Below, in pieces: positions 1-8,418 of a stretch of DNA of 64,000 nucleotides. The notes beneath the pieces are model-generated. The model saw only the letters and a program-made list of their open reading frames with translations, did no database searches and was not told the DNA's origin. The DNA is from a virus. The position numbers were made by a program, and so were the translations under genes. Numbering within the stretch: position 1 is the first letter of the stretch; each line of letters opens with the position of its first letter. The stretch spans positions 1 to 64,000 of IMG/VR virus record IMGVR_UViG_3300031977_002862. One strand, given 5' to 3'.

Positions 1-2
1 CT

Positions 3-368
3 CCCAAGGTAGAAACTCCACGCTCTTTCACTGAGGCTGAAGAAGCTGAGTTTGTAAAGCACGCGTCTGCGGGTGCATATCTCGAAGATATTGCAGAAGC
101 CCTTGGACGATCTGTGAACCAGATTCGCGGTAAGGCTCTGTCTTTGTTGCGTCAAGGTTCTATTGATGCAATTCCTGCTCAGAAAGAGAGCAAGGCAAGT
201 GCTAAAGTTGACCCTCTCGAAGGTGTCGATGTTGCAGCGATGACTGTTGAAGAAATCGCAGAGCAGATCGGTAAAACTGCTCGTGGCGTCAAGACGATGT
301 TGACTCGTCGTGGCTTGACGGCTTCTAACTACGACGGAGCGGCAAAAGCAGCCAAGGCTGCGGGCTAA
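3..368 (+). CDS. Helix-turn-helix regulator-like protein, 5' end outside window
   Basis: The reading frame is open from the first bases of the window, so the true start lies upstream; the GTG at 114 is only an internal codon. The visible 121 residues contain two consecutive helix-turn-helix-like segments, YLEDIAEALGRSVNQIRGKA and TVEEIAEQIGKTARGVKTML, joined by a charged linker, and an Ala-rich C-terminus. The layout resembles the two proteins at 59163-59465 and 61854-62165, which carry one such segment each. DNA binding and a regulatory role are inferred; no target is known. It is followed by a hairpin terminator, so it belongs to a transcription unit separate from the helicase gene. Confidence 0.75.
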   Translation, partial: PKVETPRSFTEAEEAEFVKHASAGAYLEDIAEALGRSVNQIRGKALSLLRQGSIDAIPAQKESKASAKVDPLEGVDVAAMTVEEIAEQIGKTARGVKTMLTRRGLTASNYDGAAKAAKAAG

Positions 369-386
369 TCCGTTTCCCCCCGAGCT

Positions 387-418
387 GGGGTGAGGTTTCG
401 ACCTTGCTCCGGCTTTTT
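387..418 (+). terminator. Intrinsic terminator after the first gene
   Basis: A 10-bp stem (387-396 with 401-410, including three G-U pairs) is closed by a TTCG tetraloop and followed by GGC and five T residues. It lies between the stop codon at 368 and the helicase start at 449. Confidence 0.6.
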
Positions 419-448
419 ATCGCTAAAAGTTTATTACGGAGAAAGTAA

Positions 449-1786
449 GTGAATCTGGCATCTGTTCTACTCAAGACCATCATCGCGGATTGCGATATGG
501 ATACTTGGGCCAACTGCCAGAAGCATTATTTTCCAGCCGAGTATTCTTCTATCTGGACTTATCTTAATAAGTATGTAGAAGATCATAGTATACTTCCGAA
601 CTTTGACGACCTACGTCTCGCAGTCCGAGATGCAACCCTTCGTGACCGTTTCATCGCGCTTGAGAAAGTCGAGGATATGGAGATTGAAGGTGCCACGCTT
701 CTCGAATATCTAAAGAACGAATACACTCAGATTGAGATTATGAATCAGTTGGAGAAGTACCTCTCCGACTCAATCGCAATGGAGTCTGCTCAGGAAAATA
801 TTGAGCATTTACAGAGTATTGTTCTGGATCTTGAAGAGAAAGTAGAACTCAAAGATACCAGTACAAATATGAGAAAAATGGAACTGTTCGAGCCTCAAGA
901 AGAGCTTGATAGGTTTGTTCCTCTTGGTTTGAACATCGACTTCGATCGGCTTCAATCCTTTGGCCCGTCCGATTTTGTACTAGTAGGTGGTAAGCGTGGT
1001 GCAGGTAAATCTATTACTTGTGCGAATATCGCATCGAATGCTTATGAACAAGGTAACTCTGTAATCTACTTTACTATCGAGATGACCGCTCGTAGCATCA
1101 TGCAGCGTTGCTGTTCTATAACTACGGGAGTTCCTGCCGCCGCCATTCGTAATCGAAATCTCTCCGTAGGCGAGTGGGAACAGGTCGCTCGTTGGTGGTC
1201 TGAAAGATTCGAGGATGGTGAGAGAGCTTTCTCTCGCTATCTCTCGCATCGAGACTTTGACAAGTATCACGGCGAACTTACTGCAAAGCCTTTGCGTGAG
1301 AAGCAGCTTGATATTGTCTATACACCTTCTTTGACTCTCGCAAACATTCGCACAGAGTTGGATAAGAAAGTTGCAAAACTACAGCCTCGGATTGTGGTTG
1401 TAGATTATATTAACCAGGTTAAACGGTCTGCCTTTGGCAACAGTCGTATGGGTCAGTATGACTGGACAGAACAGATTGAAGTAAGTAAAGCTTTGAAGAC
1501 TTACGCACAAGACTATGGTGTAGTAATGGTATCTCCTTACCAAATTGATGCTTTAGGTGAAGCTCGATTTGCTAAGGGTATACTTGATGCCGCAGATGCG
1601 GCGTTTACTCTTGATGCGCACAACAAAGAAGATAATATTATTAGCTTCAATTGTGCAAAAATGAGAAACAGTGATGAAGTGAGTTTTACTTCTACGATGG
1701 ATTGGGCATCTCTTCGTATTGGTCCTGAAACAGGATATGTACCAAAAGACGATGACGGTCCTTCTGAGGATGTATACGAACTATGA
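449..1786 (+). CDS. DnaB-type replicative DNA helicase
   Basis: A 445-residue hexameric helicase expected to unwind DNA at the phage fork with the adjacent primase. The N-terminal ~150 residues are helical, as in DnaB/gp41-type proteins. The RecA-like motor has Walker A GGKRGAGKS (180-188), a following FTIEM segment as in DnaB H1a, and Walker B IVVVDY (Asp319). The start is GTG at 449, chosen because ACGGAGAAAG sits at a good ribosome-binding distance; no ATG fits better. The gene is followed by a tiny membrane protein and then the primase with overlapping ends, so this is one operon. The helicase assignment rests on motifs and context and is strong. Confidence 0.9.
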   Translation: MNLASVLLKTIIADCDMDTWANCQKHYFPAEYSSIWTYLNKYVEDHSILPNFDDLRLAVRDATLRDRFIALEKVEDMEIEGATLLEYLKNEYTQIEIMNQLEKYLSDSIAMESAQENIEHLQSIVLDLEEKVELKDTSTNMRKMELFEPQEELDRFVPLGLNIDFDRLQSFGPSDFVLVGGKRGAGKSITCANIASNAYEQGNSVIYFTIEMTARSIMQRCCSITTGVPAAAIRNRNLSVGEWEQVARWWSERFEDGERAFSRYLSHRDFDKYHGELTAKPLREKQLDIVYTPSLTLANIRTELDKKVAKLQPRIVVVDYINQVKRSAFGNSRMGQYDWTEQIEVSKALKTYAQDYGVVMVSPYQIDALGEARFAKGILDAADAAFTLDAHNKEDNIISFNCAKMRNSDEVSFTSTMDWASLRIGPETGYVPKDDDGPSEDVYEL

Positions 1787-1944
1787 AGAAATTCTGGACT
1801 ATCTGGAAATATGCTTTAGGTGGATTCTCTGATGACAAAACGGAACCTTACGATAACTATGTTGCAATGCTACGCACTCTTATTGTGGGTGTTAATTTTG
1901 CTACGTGCTTTTTTATAATGGCAAACGTGGTGCATAACTGGTGA
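1783..1944 (+). CDS. Small membrane protein, 53 aa
   Basis: A short ORF that overlaps the last codons of the helicase gene (ATG at 1783) and whose TGA overlaps the GTG start of the primase. The N-terminal half is charged and aromatic (MKKFWTIWKYALGGFSDD). The C-terminal half is one hydrophobic helix (LIVGVNFATCFFIMANVV), giving a single-pass membrane protein. I recall similar one-helix proteins beside replication genes in other phages, but no function is known. Tight overlap on both sides supports it as a real gene. Confidence 0.7.
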   Translation: MKKFWTIWKYALGGFSDDKTEPYDNYVAMLRTLIVGVNFATCFFIMANVVHNW

Positions 1945-2768
1945 GTGCAGTCATAGACCTACTTGAAGAGCGAGGCATTTACTATCGGCTGTCCGGCAAG
2001 GATGTGTTGATTAAGTGCCTCAATCCAGAACACGAAGATCGAAACCCAAGCATGAGAATTGATAAAGTACTCGGTGTCTTTCACTGCTTCTCTTGCGGCT
2101 ACAAGGGTAGTCTCTTTCGGCATTACAATGTAGATTACAGCGAGACAGAAATACGACGGGAAAAACTGAAAAGATTATTGTCTAATATACGTTCTTCAGG
2201 AGTAGGACTGTCAATGCCTGATAACTACATGCCGTATCTAGGAAACTGGCGGGATATCAAACCAGAAACCTATCGAAAGTTTAACGCATTTCGGCATCAT
2301 GATACCCACTTTATTGGTAGAATCAACTTCCCAATTACAGATGCAAGCGGTAGGATTGTGTGTTTCCAGGGACGAGATGAGATGGGAACACTCGATAATA
2401 AGTATATGTTCTATCCGAGCGGAGTTAAGTTACCTCTGTTTCCACAAGTTCGCCCACTTCAGGGGCGTGTCATTCTAGTGGAAGGTATATTTGATATGCT
2501 CAATCTGCATGACAAAGGACTTGACAACGCCATCTGTTGTTTTGGTGTAAAGAATTTTAATGAAACAAAGTTTAATTATCTCAAGATTTCTGGAGTGACA
2601 GGACTTGACCTTCTGTTTGATGCAGACCAAGCAGGAGAGCAAGCCGCCGAGCACGTCAAGAAACTTGCTAAAGATTTTCCTGTGCGAGTAATCAGTCTAA
2701 GATCTGGTGATCCTGGTTCTCTTGCACAGCCTCAAGTAACAGGACTACGGAGAAAGCTCTATGGCTAG
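1941..2768 (+). CDS. DnaG-type DNA primase (CHC2 zinc finger plus Toprim)
   Basis: A 275-residue primase that would make RNA primers for the DnaB-type helicase and polymerase. The N-terminus has a CHC2-type zinc site: Cys and His in KCLNPEHEDRNPS and the CFSCG pair about 20 residues later. The C-terminal half is a Toprim fold with VILVEGIFDML (catalytic Glu) and LLFDADQAG (metal-binding Asp pair). It is much shorter than bacterial DnaG (about 580 residues) because the helicase-interacting C-terminal domain is absent. Start is GTG at 1941, overlapping the preceding stop codon. It overlaps the polymerase gene by 8 bases. Confidence 0.88.
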   Translation: MSAVIDLLEERGIYYRLSGKDVLIKCLNPEHEDRNPSMRIDKVLGVFHCFSCGYKGSLFRHYNVDYSETEIRREKLKRLLSNIRSSGVGLSMPDNYMPYLGNWRDIKPETYRKFNAFRHHDTHFIGRINFPITDASGRIVCFQGRDEMGTLDNKYMFYPSGVKLPLFPQVRPLQGRVILVEGIFDMLNLHDKGLDNAICCFGVKNFNETKFNYLKISGVTGLDLLFDADQAGEQAAEHVKKLAKDFPVRVISLRSGDPGSLAQPQVTGLRRKLYG

Positions 2769-5043
2769 TGTAGCCGTGATTGAAACAAAACCAAGTAGAA
2801 ACGATTATGTTCGACTCTTTGATAATGAGTTCGAGTTCGACCGTTTCTCTCTTACCTCAGACCCCAATCTTGCAAAAGTGCTAAAGAAAGATGTGGATTT
2901 GGAGTTTGACCCAGACGCCTATGAGTGGGTAATTCTCATTGGCTCAGAACCCCTCAAGTTCTACACAAAGGTTACTCAGGTAATGCAGTATGCCGGAACA
3001 ATTGTAGATGACAAGTTTCTTCCTACAATCAATCCTGCGATGCTTGCATTCAAGCCTGAAGCCAAGAAGACCTGGGATGATGCCAAGAATAATATTCTAG
3101 GATACATTGCGGGCACAAAAAAGAAGGCAGACATCAATGATGAGAAGTTTGTTGGGATTACCGAAAAAGAAGATACTCTCGCCTATATTCAGGCGTGTAT
3201 CGACTCACCTTACGACTTTATCGGAATCGACTCAGAGACAACAGGACTTTATCCTCGCAATGGTCACATACTTGGTATATCTCTCTGCCACTCTCCTGAT
3301 TGCGGCGCTTATATTAACGCTGACGTTATTGACGACGAAGTAGAAGAGAAGATGCAGGAAATGTTCGACAAGAAGCGAATGGTATTCCATAACGCCAAGT
3401 TCGACATTCCGATGTTTGAGTATCATTTCAATGTGAAGCTGAAAGCCTTTGAAGATACAATGCTCATGCACTACATGATTGACGAGAATCCAGGCACTCA
3501 CGGACTGAAGATGCTCGCCATGAAGTATACCGACTATGGTGATTATGAAAAGCCAATGTATCAGTGGATGGAAGAGTATCGAAAGACTCACGGTGTATTG
3601 AAAGATGATTTCAAGTGGGAGTGGATTCCCTTTGAAGTGATGAAAACTTATGCCGCTATCGATGCCTGTGCTACATTTATGCTGTTTGAGAAGTTCGAGA
3701 AAGCTCTAAAGAAGGGAAATCCCAATCTGATGAGAGTGTATAAGAACATTCTTCTTCCAGCTTGTAGATTTTTAATGGACGTTCAAGACGCTGGAGTACC
3801 CTTCAGCAGAGATCGACTGCTTGCCGGTCAAGATCTGATGCTCGAAGAAATTACAAAAGCAGTAGAGAATCTTCAGGCTCACGAGGCTGTAGTAGCCTTT
3901 CAACAAGCCGAAGGTAAGGAGTTTAATCCTAACAGTGTCATTCAGCTTCGAAAGTTGCTGTTTGATTATGCAAAACTTGAACCTACTGGTATCAAGACTG
4001 AGAAGGGTGAACACTCAACAAACTCGGAAGTATTAGAAAAATTATCGCTACAGCACGAGATTCCTCGTTTGATTCTCGACGTTCGCAAAAAGACTAAAAT
4101 CAAGAATACATATCTTGATAAAATTATTCCTCAGCTCGATAGGGACGGTCACTTACGGACCAACTTTAATCTGCACGGAACAACTTCAGGACGCCTCTCA
4201 TCGAGTGGAAAACTGAATATGCAGCAGATTCCTCGTGACGACCCAATTGTCAAAGGTTGCATTCATGCTTCCGAAGGGCACAAGATTGTTGCGATGGACT
4301 TGACGACTGCCGAAGTGTATGTCGCCGCTGTTCTTGCAGATGATATCGAGTTGCAGGATGTATTCCGTTCCGGCGGAAACTTTCACTCTACAATTGCACA
4401 TAAAGTATTTCGACTAGACTGTCCAATTGAAGAGGTTGCAGAGAAGTATTCCACCTATCGTCAGGCTGCAAAAGCTGTAACCTTCGGTATTATGTATGGC
4501 GCAGGACCGCATAAGATTGCTGAACAGGTTACGAAAGACGGTGGAAGAATGTCTGTAGATGAAGCGCGTCAAGTAATTAAAGAATACTTTGGTGCCTTCT
4601 GGAAACTCGAAGAGTGGATTGAATCTCAGAAAGAATTGATTCGGAAAAACGGAAGTATATATTCTCATTTCGGTCGCAAGCGTCGTCTTCCAGACGTTCT
4701 CTCTGACAACAAGGGAGTTCAAGGACACGCCATTCGATCTGGACTCAACTTTCTAGTTCAATCCGCTGCTTCAGATATCAACCTAATTGGAGCTATAGAG
4801 GCACATGCACGTATCAAGGCGAAAGGTATGAAGAGTAAAATCTTCGCTCTCGTTCATGACTCTGTGCTGGCTGAAGTTCCTCTTGACGAAGTTGAAGAAT
4901 ATTCAGCAATTCTAAAAGAGGAGATTCAACGAGACCGTGGCATCTATATTTCAGGCGCTCCCGTTGGTTGTGACTTTGAAATCGGAGACGATTACTCAAT
5001 GGGTAAGTTTGAGTCGAAGTATGGTAGCATCCTTAACGTATAA
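2761..5043 (+). CDS. polA: DNA polymerase I (family A) with 3'-5' exonuclease domain
   Basis: The phage replicative polymerase, 760 residues. It has an N-terminal extension of about 130 residues, a DEDD 3'-5' exonuclease (Asp157 and Glu159 in GIDSETTGL, NAKFD later) and a family A palm/fingers domain. Motif A is AMDLTTAEVYVAA (Asp513); motif B is RQAAKAVTFGIMYG with Arg567, Lys571, Phe575 and Tyr579 at the same spacing as E. coli R754/K758/F762/Y766; motif C is LVHDS (Asp700). The usual motif A Arg (E. coli DYSQIELR) is Tyr here. Phe at the 762 position is the wild-type, virulent-associated state. There is no 5'-3' exonuclease domain; that activity is a separate gene at 12220. Confidence 0.95.
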   Translation: MASVAVIETKPSRNDYVRLFDNEFEFDRFSLTSDPNLAKVLKKDVDLEFDPDAYEWVILIGSEPLKFYTKVTQVMQYAGTIVDDKFLPTINPAMLAFKPEAKKTWDDAKNNILGYIAGTKKKADINDEKFVGITEKEDTLAYIQACIDSPYDFIGIDSETTGLYPRNGHILGISLCHSPDCGAYINADVIDDEVEEKMQEMFDKKRMVFHNAKFDIPMFEYHFNVKLKAFEDTMLMHYMIDENPGTHGLKMLAMKYTDYGDYEKPMYQWMEEYRKTHGVLKDDFKWEWIPFEVMKTYAAIDACATFMLFEKFEKALKKGNPNLMRVYKNILLPACRFLMDVQDAGVPFSRDRLLAGQDLMLEEITKAVENLQAHEAVVAFQQAEGKEFNPNSVIQLRKLLFDYAKLEPTGIKTEKGEHSTNSEVLEKLSLQHEIPRLILDVRKKTKIKNTYLDKIIPQLDRDGHLRTNFNLHGTTSGRLSSSGKLNMQQIPRDDPIVKGCIHASEGHKIVAMDLTTAEVYVAAVLADDIELQDVFRSGGNFHSTIAHKVFRLDCPIEEVAEKYSTYRQAAKAVTFGIMYGAGPHKIAEQVTKDGGRMSVDEARQVIKEYFGAFWKLEEWIESQKELIRKNGSIYSHFGRKRRLPDVLSDNKGVQGHAIRSGLNFLVQSAASDINLIGAIEAHARIKAKGMKSKIFALVHDSVLAEVPLDEVEEYSAILKEEIQRDRGIYISGAPVGCDFEIGDDYSMGKFESKYGSILNV

Positions 5044-5518
5044 ACAAGTACTCAAGTATGTTCGATTTCCGGTGTATGCCCTGCCGAGTGAGGACTTTTA
5101 TGTCCGTGACGGTCTATTGCTTCTCAATGAGTTAGTAGTAGACGATCGAAACCAGGCAGGGGATACTCTCGGAGTACGAAGACTACAAACACCACACAAA
5201 CTAAAAAAGCTGAACAAGGCATATGAAGAGTATTTTGACATTCTCAAAGAAAATCCTCCAGTAATGGTCGATAGCAATGGAAAGATATTTTCATATGAAA
5301 AAACAGAGTGGCACACTGTAAAAAGTGTAAGAATAAAAAGAAGAGAAGCAAGGGATACACACACCAGACTGTGGTGTTCTGATGTAAACTTTCCTTTTAT
5401 AATTAACCAGCCACACTATAGTAAAGAATGGGCTTCTGTTCTCTATCTTAACAAAAAGCCCTGGTTATTGTACGATCTTTCGGAAGAAAGACAGGAAGAT
5501 AGTCGAAGGAAGATTTAA
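5021..5518 (+). CDS. Hypothetical protein in the replication operon
   Basis: A 165-residue soluble protein of unknown function. I chose the ATG at 5021 (MVASLTYKQVLKYVRF) because the longer frame from 4937 only reads into the polymerase coding region. It is rich in basic and aromatic residues, with conserved-looking patches FPVYALPSEDFYVRDGLLLL and VDDRNQAGDTLGVRRLQ. It overlaps polA at its start and touches phoH (TAATG) at its end, so it is translated as part of the operon. No domain is recognised. A nucleic-acid-related role is only guilt by association. Confidence 0.75.
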   Translation: MVASLTYKQVLKYVRFPVYALPSEDFYVRDGLLLLNELVVDDRNQAGDTLGVRRLQTPHKLKKLNKAYEEYFDILKENPPVMVDSNGKIFSYEKTEWHTVKSVRIKRREARDTHTRLWCSDVNFPFIINQPHYSKEWASVLYLNKKPWLLYDLSEERQEDSRRKI

Positions 5519-6183
5519 TGCCGAAAAAAAGAAGAGACGCATTATCTGCACTCAATTTCTACCTTAAAGAGATTGAGCCTCTTACAAAAAGCCAATTGGC
5601 TGTATTTGAATCAAATAAACATTTAATGTTGCATGGATGTGCAGGAACAGGAAAAACATTTATCTCTCTGTATCTTGCACTGGACGACCTTCAAAAAGAA
5701 GAGCATGACCGAATCGTTTTAGTGCGTAGTGCTGTTCCTACCAGAGAAATGGGCTTTTTGCCCGGAACAGAGGATGAGAAGTCAAAAGTCTATGAAAATC
5801 CTTATGTAAATATAATGCAGGAGCTATTTAGTCGTGGAGATAATCCCTACGGACAGCTCAAACAGAAGGGAATTATTAGCTTTTTAACTACATCTTATAT
5901 ACGCGGAACAACATTTAACGATTCAGTTATTATTGTAGATGAGTGTCAAAACATGACTTTTCACGAGCTAGACAGTATTATTACTCGTGTAGGAAGAAAC
6001 TGTAGAATTATTTTCTGCGGAGACTTCTTCCAGGCAGACCTAAGAAATAATGGATTAAACGACTTTATGAAAATCATCAAAGCGATGGCGGAGTTTGATT
6101 TTATAGAGTTCGGAATTAATGATATTGTACGTAGCGACTTCGTAAAGAGTTATCTTGTACAAAAGTATAAGGACTGTATATGA
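5518..6183 (+). CDS. phoH: PhoH-like P-loop ATPase
   Basis: A 221-residue PhoH-family ATPase. Walker A is GCAGTGKT (40-47), Walker B is VIIVDECQN, and the PhoH-typical segments VLVRSAVPTREMGFLPG and IIFCGDFFQADL are present. PhoH proteins are very common in marine phages. Their role is unsettled: RNA helicase/RNase-associated or phosphate-stress functions have been proposed for bacterial relatives. The ATG directly overlaps the preceding stop. It sits between polymerase and helicase genes, consistent with nucleic-acid work rather than phosphate uptake. Confidence 0.9.
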   Translation: MPKKRRDALSALNFYLKEIEPLTKSQLAVFESNKHLMLHGCAGTGKTFISLYLALDDLQKEEHDRIVLVRSAVPTREMGFLPGTEDEKSKVYENPYVNIMQELFSRGDNPYGQLKQKGIISFLTTSYIRGTTFNDSVIIVDECQNMTFHELDSIITRVGRNCRIIFCGDFFQADLRNNGLNDFMKIIKAMAEFDFIEFGINDIVRSDFVKSYLVQKYKDCI

Positions 6184-6659
6184 TAGAAAATTTAGAGGGT
6201 GAAGAGTGGAAGACCCTTGTATATAAAGGAATAATCTTTACAAGGTATAAAGTATCAAACTATGCTAGATTAGTAGGCCCTAAGGGTACTTTAATGGGGA
6301 CTATGAGAGCTAAACATGGAGGTAAAAGGGCGGAAGCATTAAAATTTACTGTTTCCCCTTCAGCAGAAGAAAAGCTAAAATATCCAAAATTAGCTTTATT
6401 AAAATCTTCTTTAAAAATACCTGCGCATAAAGCTGTAATTGAAACTTTTAAACCAATAAAAGATAACTTGCCAAGCCCTTGGAGTGAGATAAAAGAGCAT
6501 TTAACAGAAGAATGTTTTAAAGTGTTGCAAAGACTGTATACTGTAGACCATATTGACGATGACCCTACAAACAATCATTTAGATAACTTACAGTATGTGA
6601 CTGCTGAACAAAATAATCACAGAAATAAACCTAATTACATGGCTGGTTTTAAATATTAA
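6180..6659 (+). CDS. Free-standing HNH homing endonuclease (NUMOD4-like plus HNH_3)
   Basis: A 159-residue protein. The N-terminus (EEWKTL, YKVSNYARL) resembles the NUMOD4 DNA-binding module found in homing endonucleases. The C-terminus has the HNH signature VDHIDDDPTNNHLDNLQYVT followed by NNHRNK. The gene is more A+T-rich than its neighbours (many AAA and TTA codons). It is inserted exactly between phoH and the UvsW-like helicase, overlapping one by four bases and abutting the other. This is the usual look of a mobile HNH gene that has been accommodated in an operon. The cleavage site is probably near this junction in phages lacking it. Confidence 0.85.
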   Translation: MIENLEGEEWKTLVYKGIIFTRYKVSNYARLVGPKGTLMGTMRAKHGGKRAEALKFTVSPSAEEKLKYPKLALLKSSLKIPAHKAVIETFKPIKDNLPSPWSEIKEHLTEECFKVLQRLYTVDHIDDDPTNNHLDNLQYVTAEQNNHRNKPNYMAGFKY

Positions 6660-7948
6660 TGAAAGCAGTAATATCCAACAGAATCTATATGGATATCGAG
6701 CCGTCCAGCTTTAACGAGCTGGACAAGGCTCTCACATATAAAATAGAAAGTTATAGGCGAGATGCGGCTCCGATTATTATTAAAAATCTGAGAAAAATTC
6801 GATCCAACCTTGTTTCTATTCCTGTTGGAAGAACTGACCTCATACCTGAAGGGTATGAAGTGAAGGATAAGAGAGTCGAAGTTCCTGTAGAGCTTCCAGA
6901 GTTTAAGTATGAGCTAAGAGAAAGTCAGCAAGAGGTCTATGACCAGTTGAATGATAATGCTGTTATCAATGCTTTCGTATCTTGGGGAAAGACTTTTACA
7001 GCTCTTGCAATTGCAAAGAAGCTTGAACAGAAAACTCTAATTATTACTCACACTGTAGCATTGAGAACACAGTGGGAGAAAGAAATAAAGAAAGTATTTG
7101 GCATTGAAGCAGGTGTAATCGGCTCTGGAAGGTATGAAGTCGACGCTCCAATTGTAGTCGGAAACATACAAACACTCTACAAAATAAAGGAAAAGATTGT
7201 AAAAACATTCGGTACTTTAATTGTAGATGAGTGTCATCATATTCCAGCCAATACTTTCAATCGTCTTGTAGATTCGAGTTATGCTCGCTACAAGATTGGG
7301 TTATCTGGTACGGTAGAGAGAAAGGATGGGCGACACGTAATGTTGCCAGACTATTTTGGTCACACACGCTTTACTCCGCCCAAGGAAAACTATATGGAGC
7401 CTTCTATAGACGTAATTCAAACTAAGATTCGTTTTATGGACGGTGCGAAGATTCCTTGGGCAAACCGTATCAATGACCTTGTATCTCAGGAAGAGTATGG
7501 CAAGCTCATATGTTTTCTTGCCGCTGCTTATCGAAAGCAGGGACACAAAGTATTACTTCTCTCAGATCGAGTGTATTTTCTAAAGAGAATAAAAGAAACT
7601 CTTGGAGAATACTGTGAGCTGATTACAGGCGAAGTATCTCTTGAGGAAAGAGAGACGAAGATAAAGAAAGTGCAAGAAGGAAAAGTAGATATACTACTAG
7701 GAACACAGAGTATTTTTTCAGAAGGTATCAGTGTAAATCCTTTGAGTTGCCTTATTCTCGCGACTCCGGTGAACAATACCCCCCTTCTTACACAGTTGAT
7801 TGGTCGAGTAATTCGTGAACATCCAGGAAAGAAAGACCCTGTAGTTGTAGATATAAATCTAAAAGGCAAAACTGCTGAAAAGCAGGCAAAGTTACGCTTA
7901 GGACACTATCTACAACAGAAGTATAATGTATTCTTTAAAGACATGTGA
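6659..7948 (+). CDS. Superfamily 2 DNA helicase, UvsW/T5 D10-like
   Basis: A 429-residue SF2 helicase. Motif Q-like LRESQQEVYD precedes a degenerate Walker A (FVSWGKTF, 106-113, lacking the usual GSGKT loop). The DECHH box is at 190-194, motif III is GLSGT, and the C-terminal lobe has LLGTQSIFSEGISV and QLIGRVIR (motif VI). Phage relatives remodel recombination and branched DNA intermediates. ATG at 6659 directly follows the HNH gene stop. The run of overlapping plus-strand genes ends here; a strong promoter follows at 7961. Confidence 0.88.
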   Translation: MKAVISNRIYMDIEPSSFNELDKALTYKIESYRRDAAPIIIKNLRKIRSNLVSIPVGRTDLIPEGYEVKDKRVEVPVELPEFKYELRESQQEVYDQLNDNAVINAFVSWGKTFTALAIAKKLEQKTLIITHTVALRTQWEKEIKKVFGIEAGVIGSGRYEVDAPIVVGNIQTLYKIKEKIVKTFGTLIVDECHHIPANTFNRLVDSSYARYKIGLSGTVERKDGRHVMLPDYFGHTRFTPPKENYMEPSIDVIQTKIRFMDGAKIPWANRINDLVSQEEYGKLICFLAAAYRKQGHKVLLLSDRVYFLKRIKETLGEYCELITGEVSLEERETKIKKVQEGKVDILLGTQSIFSEGISVNPLSCLILATPVNNTPLLTQLIGRVIREHPGKKDPVVVDINLKGKTAEKQAKLRLGHYLQQKYNVFFKDM

Positions 7949-7960
7949 GAAAAATAATTC

Positions 7961-7989
7961 TTGACAAAGGAAGATGTTTCCTGTATAAT
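7961..7989 (+). promoter_or_regulatory. Sigma70 promoter P1 (A-tract class)
   Basis: TTGACA at 7961-7966, a 17-bp spacer and TATAAT at 7984-7989: a perfect consensus match. It is preceded by AAAAATAATTC, the same upstream block seen at several minus-strand promoters. It would start transcription near 7996 and drive the ssDNA-binding protein, SbcCD, nuclease and ribonucleotide reductase genes. Confidence 0.85.
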
Positions 7990-8038
7990 ATACTCCTTGA
8001 CTTCGAGAATTATAGTGATTTTTTATAACTGGGCGAGA

Positions 8039-8404
8039 ATGTATCGAAAGTTGGAGGGTTCTTCTTCTGACATCGTAAGTCTAATCGCATATCTAACATT
8101 TCCACAGCTACCGAGAAATCGGTGGGACAGCATCAATCGCTGGACTCAGGTTGACTGGACTGGCGATAGCTTCCTTCTGCACCCAGAAAAAATCATAATC
8201 AACCGAAGCAAGTTCGGAGATACTGAACTAGCACAGTATGTGGCACTGGCTAGTTTTCGCAGCTATGCTGAGTATGAAGCCACAAAAAAGACTAGTCTTA
8301 ATCTGGCGCTTTCGCCTGTTAGGACAGAACTTATTGACAACCACAGGCTACTTACCCGAGTGGACGATGAAATATTCTTCTGCTGGGAAGAAGTCACGCA
8401 TTAA
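8039..8404 (+). CDS. Hypothetical protein, 121 aa
   Basis: An unrecognised soluble protein. The frame extends up to 7961, but those codons lie on the promoter itself, so I use the first ATG (MYRKLEGSSSDIVSLIAYL) at 8039; an in-frame GTG at 8015 is possible. It is Trp- and Arg-rich with no obvious domain. It is the first gene after promoter P1 and lies 14 bases before the ssDNA-binding protein gene, so it is probably co-expressed with replication proteins. Confidence 0.65.
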   Translation: MYRKLEGSSSDIVSLIAYLTFPQLPRNRWDSINRWTQVDWTGDSFLLHPEKIIINRSKFGDTELAQYVALASFRSYAEYEATKKTSLNLALSPVRTELIDNHRLLTRVDDEIFFCWEEVTH

Positions 8405-8418
8405 AAAAGGAAAAAACT

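Noticed and set aside
3107-3343. Plus-strand ORF inside polA
   Set aside because: It is out of frame within conserved exonuclease coding sequence and has no translation signals.
7961-8038. Longer version of the 8039 gene starting at TTG 7961
   Set aside because: The extra codons lie exactly on the -35 and -10 boxes of promoter P1, and the transcript would begin after the start.
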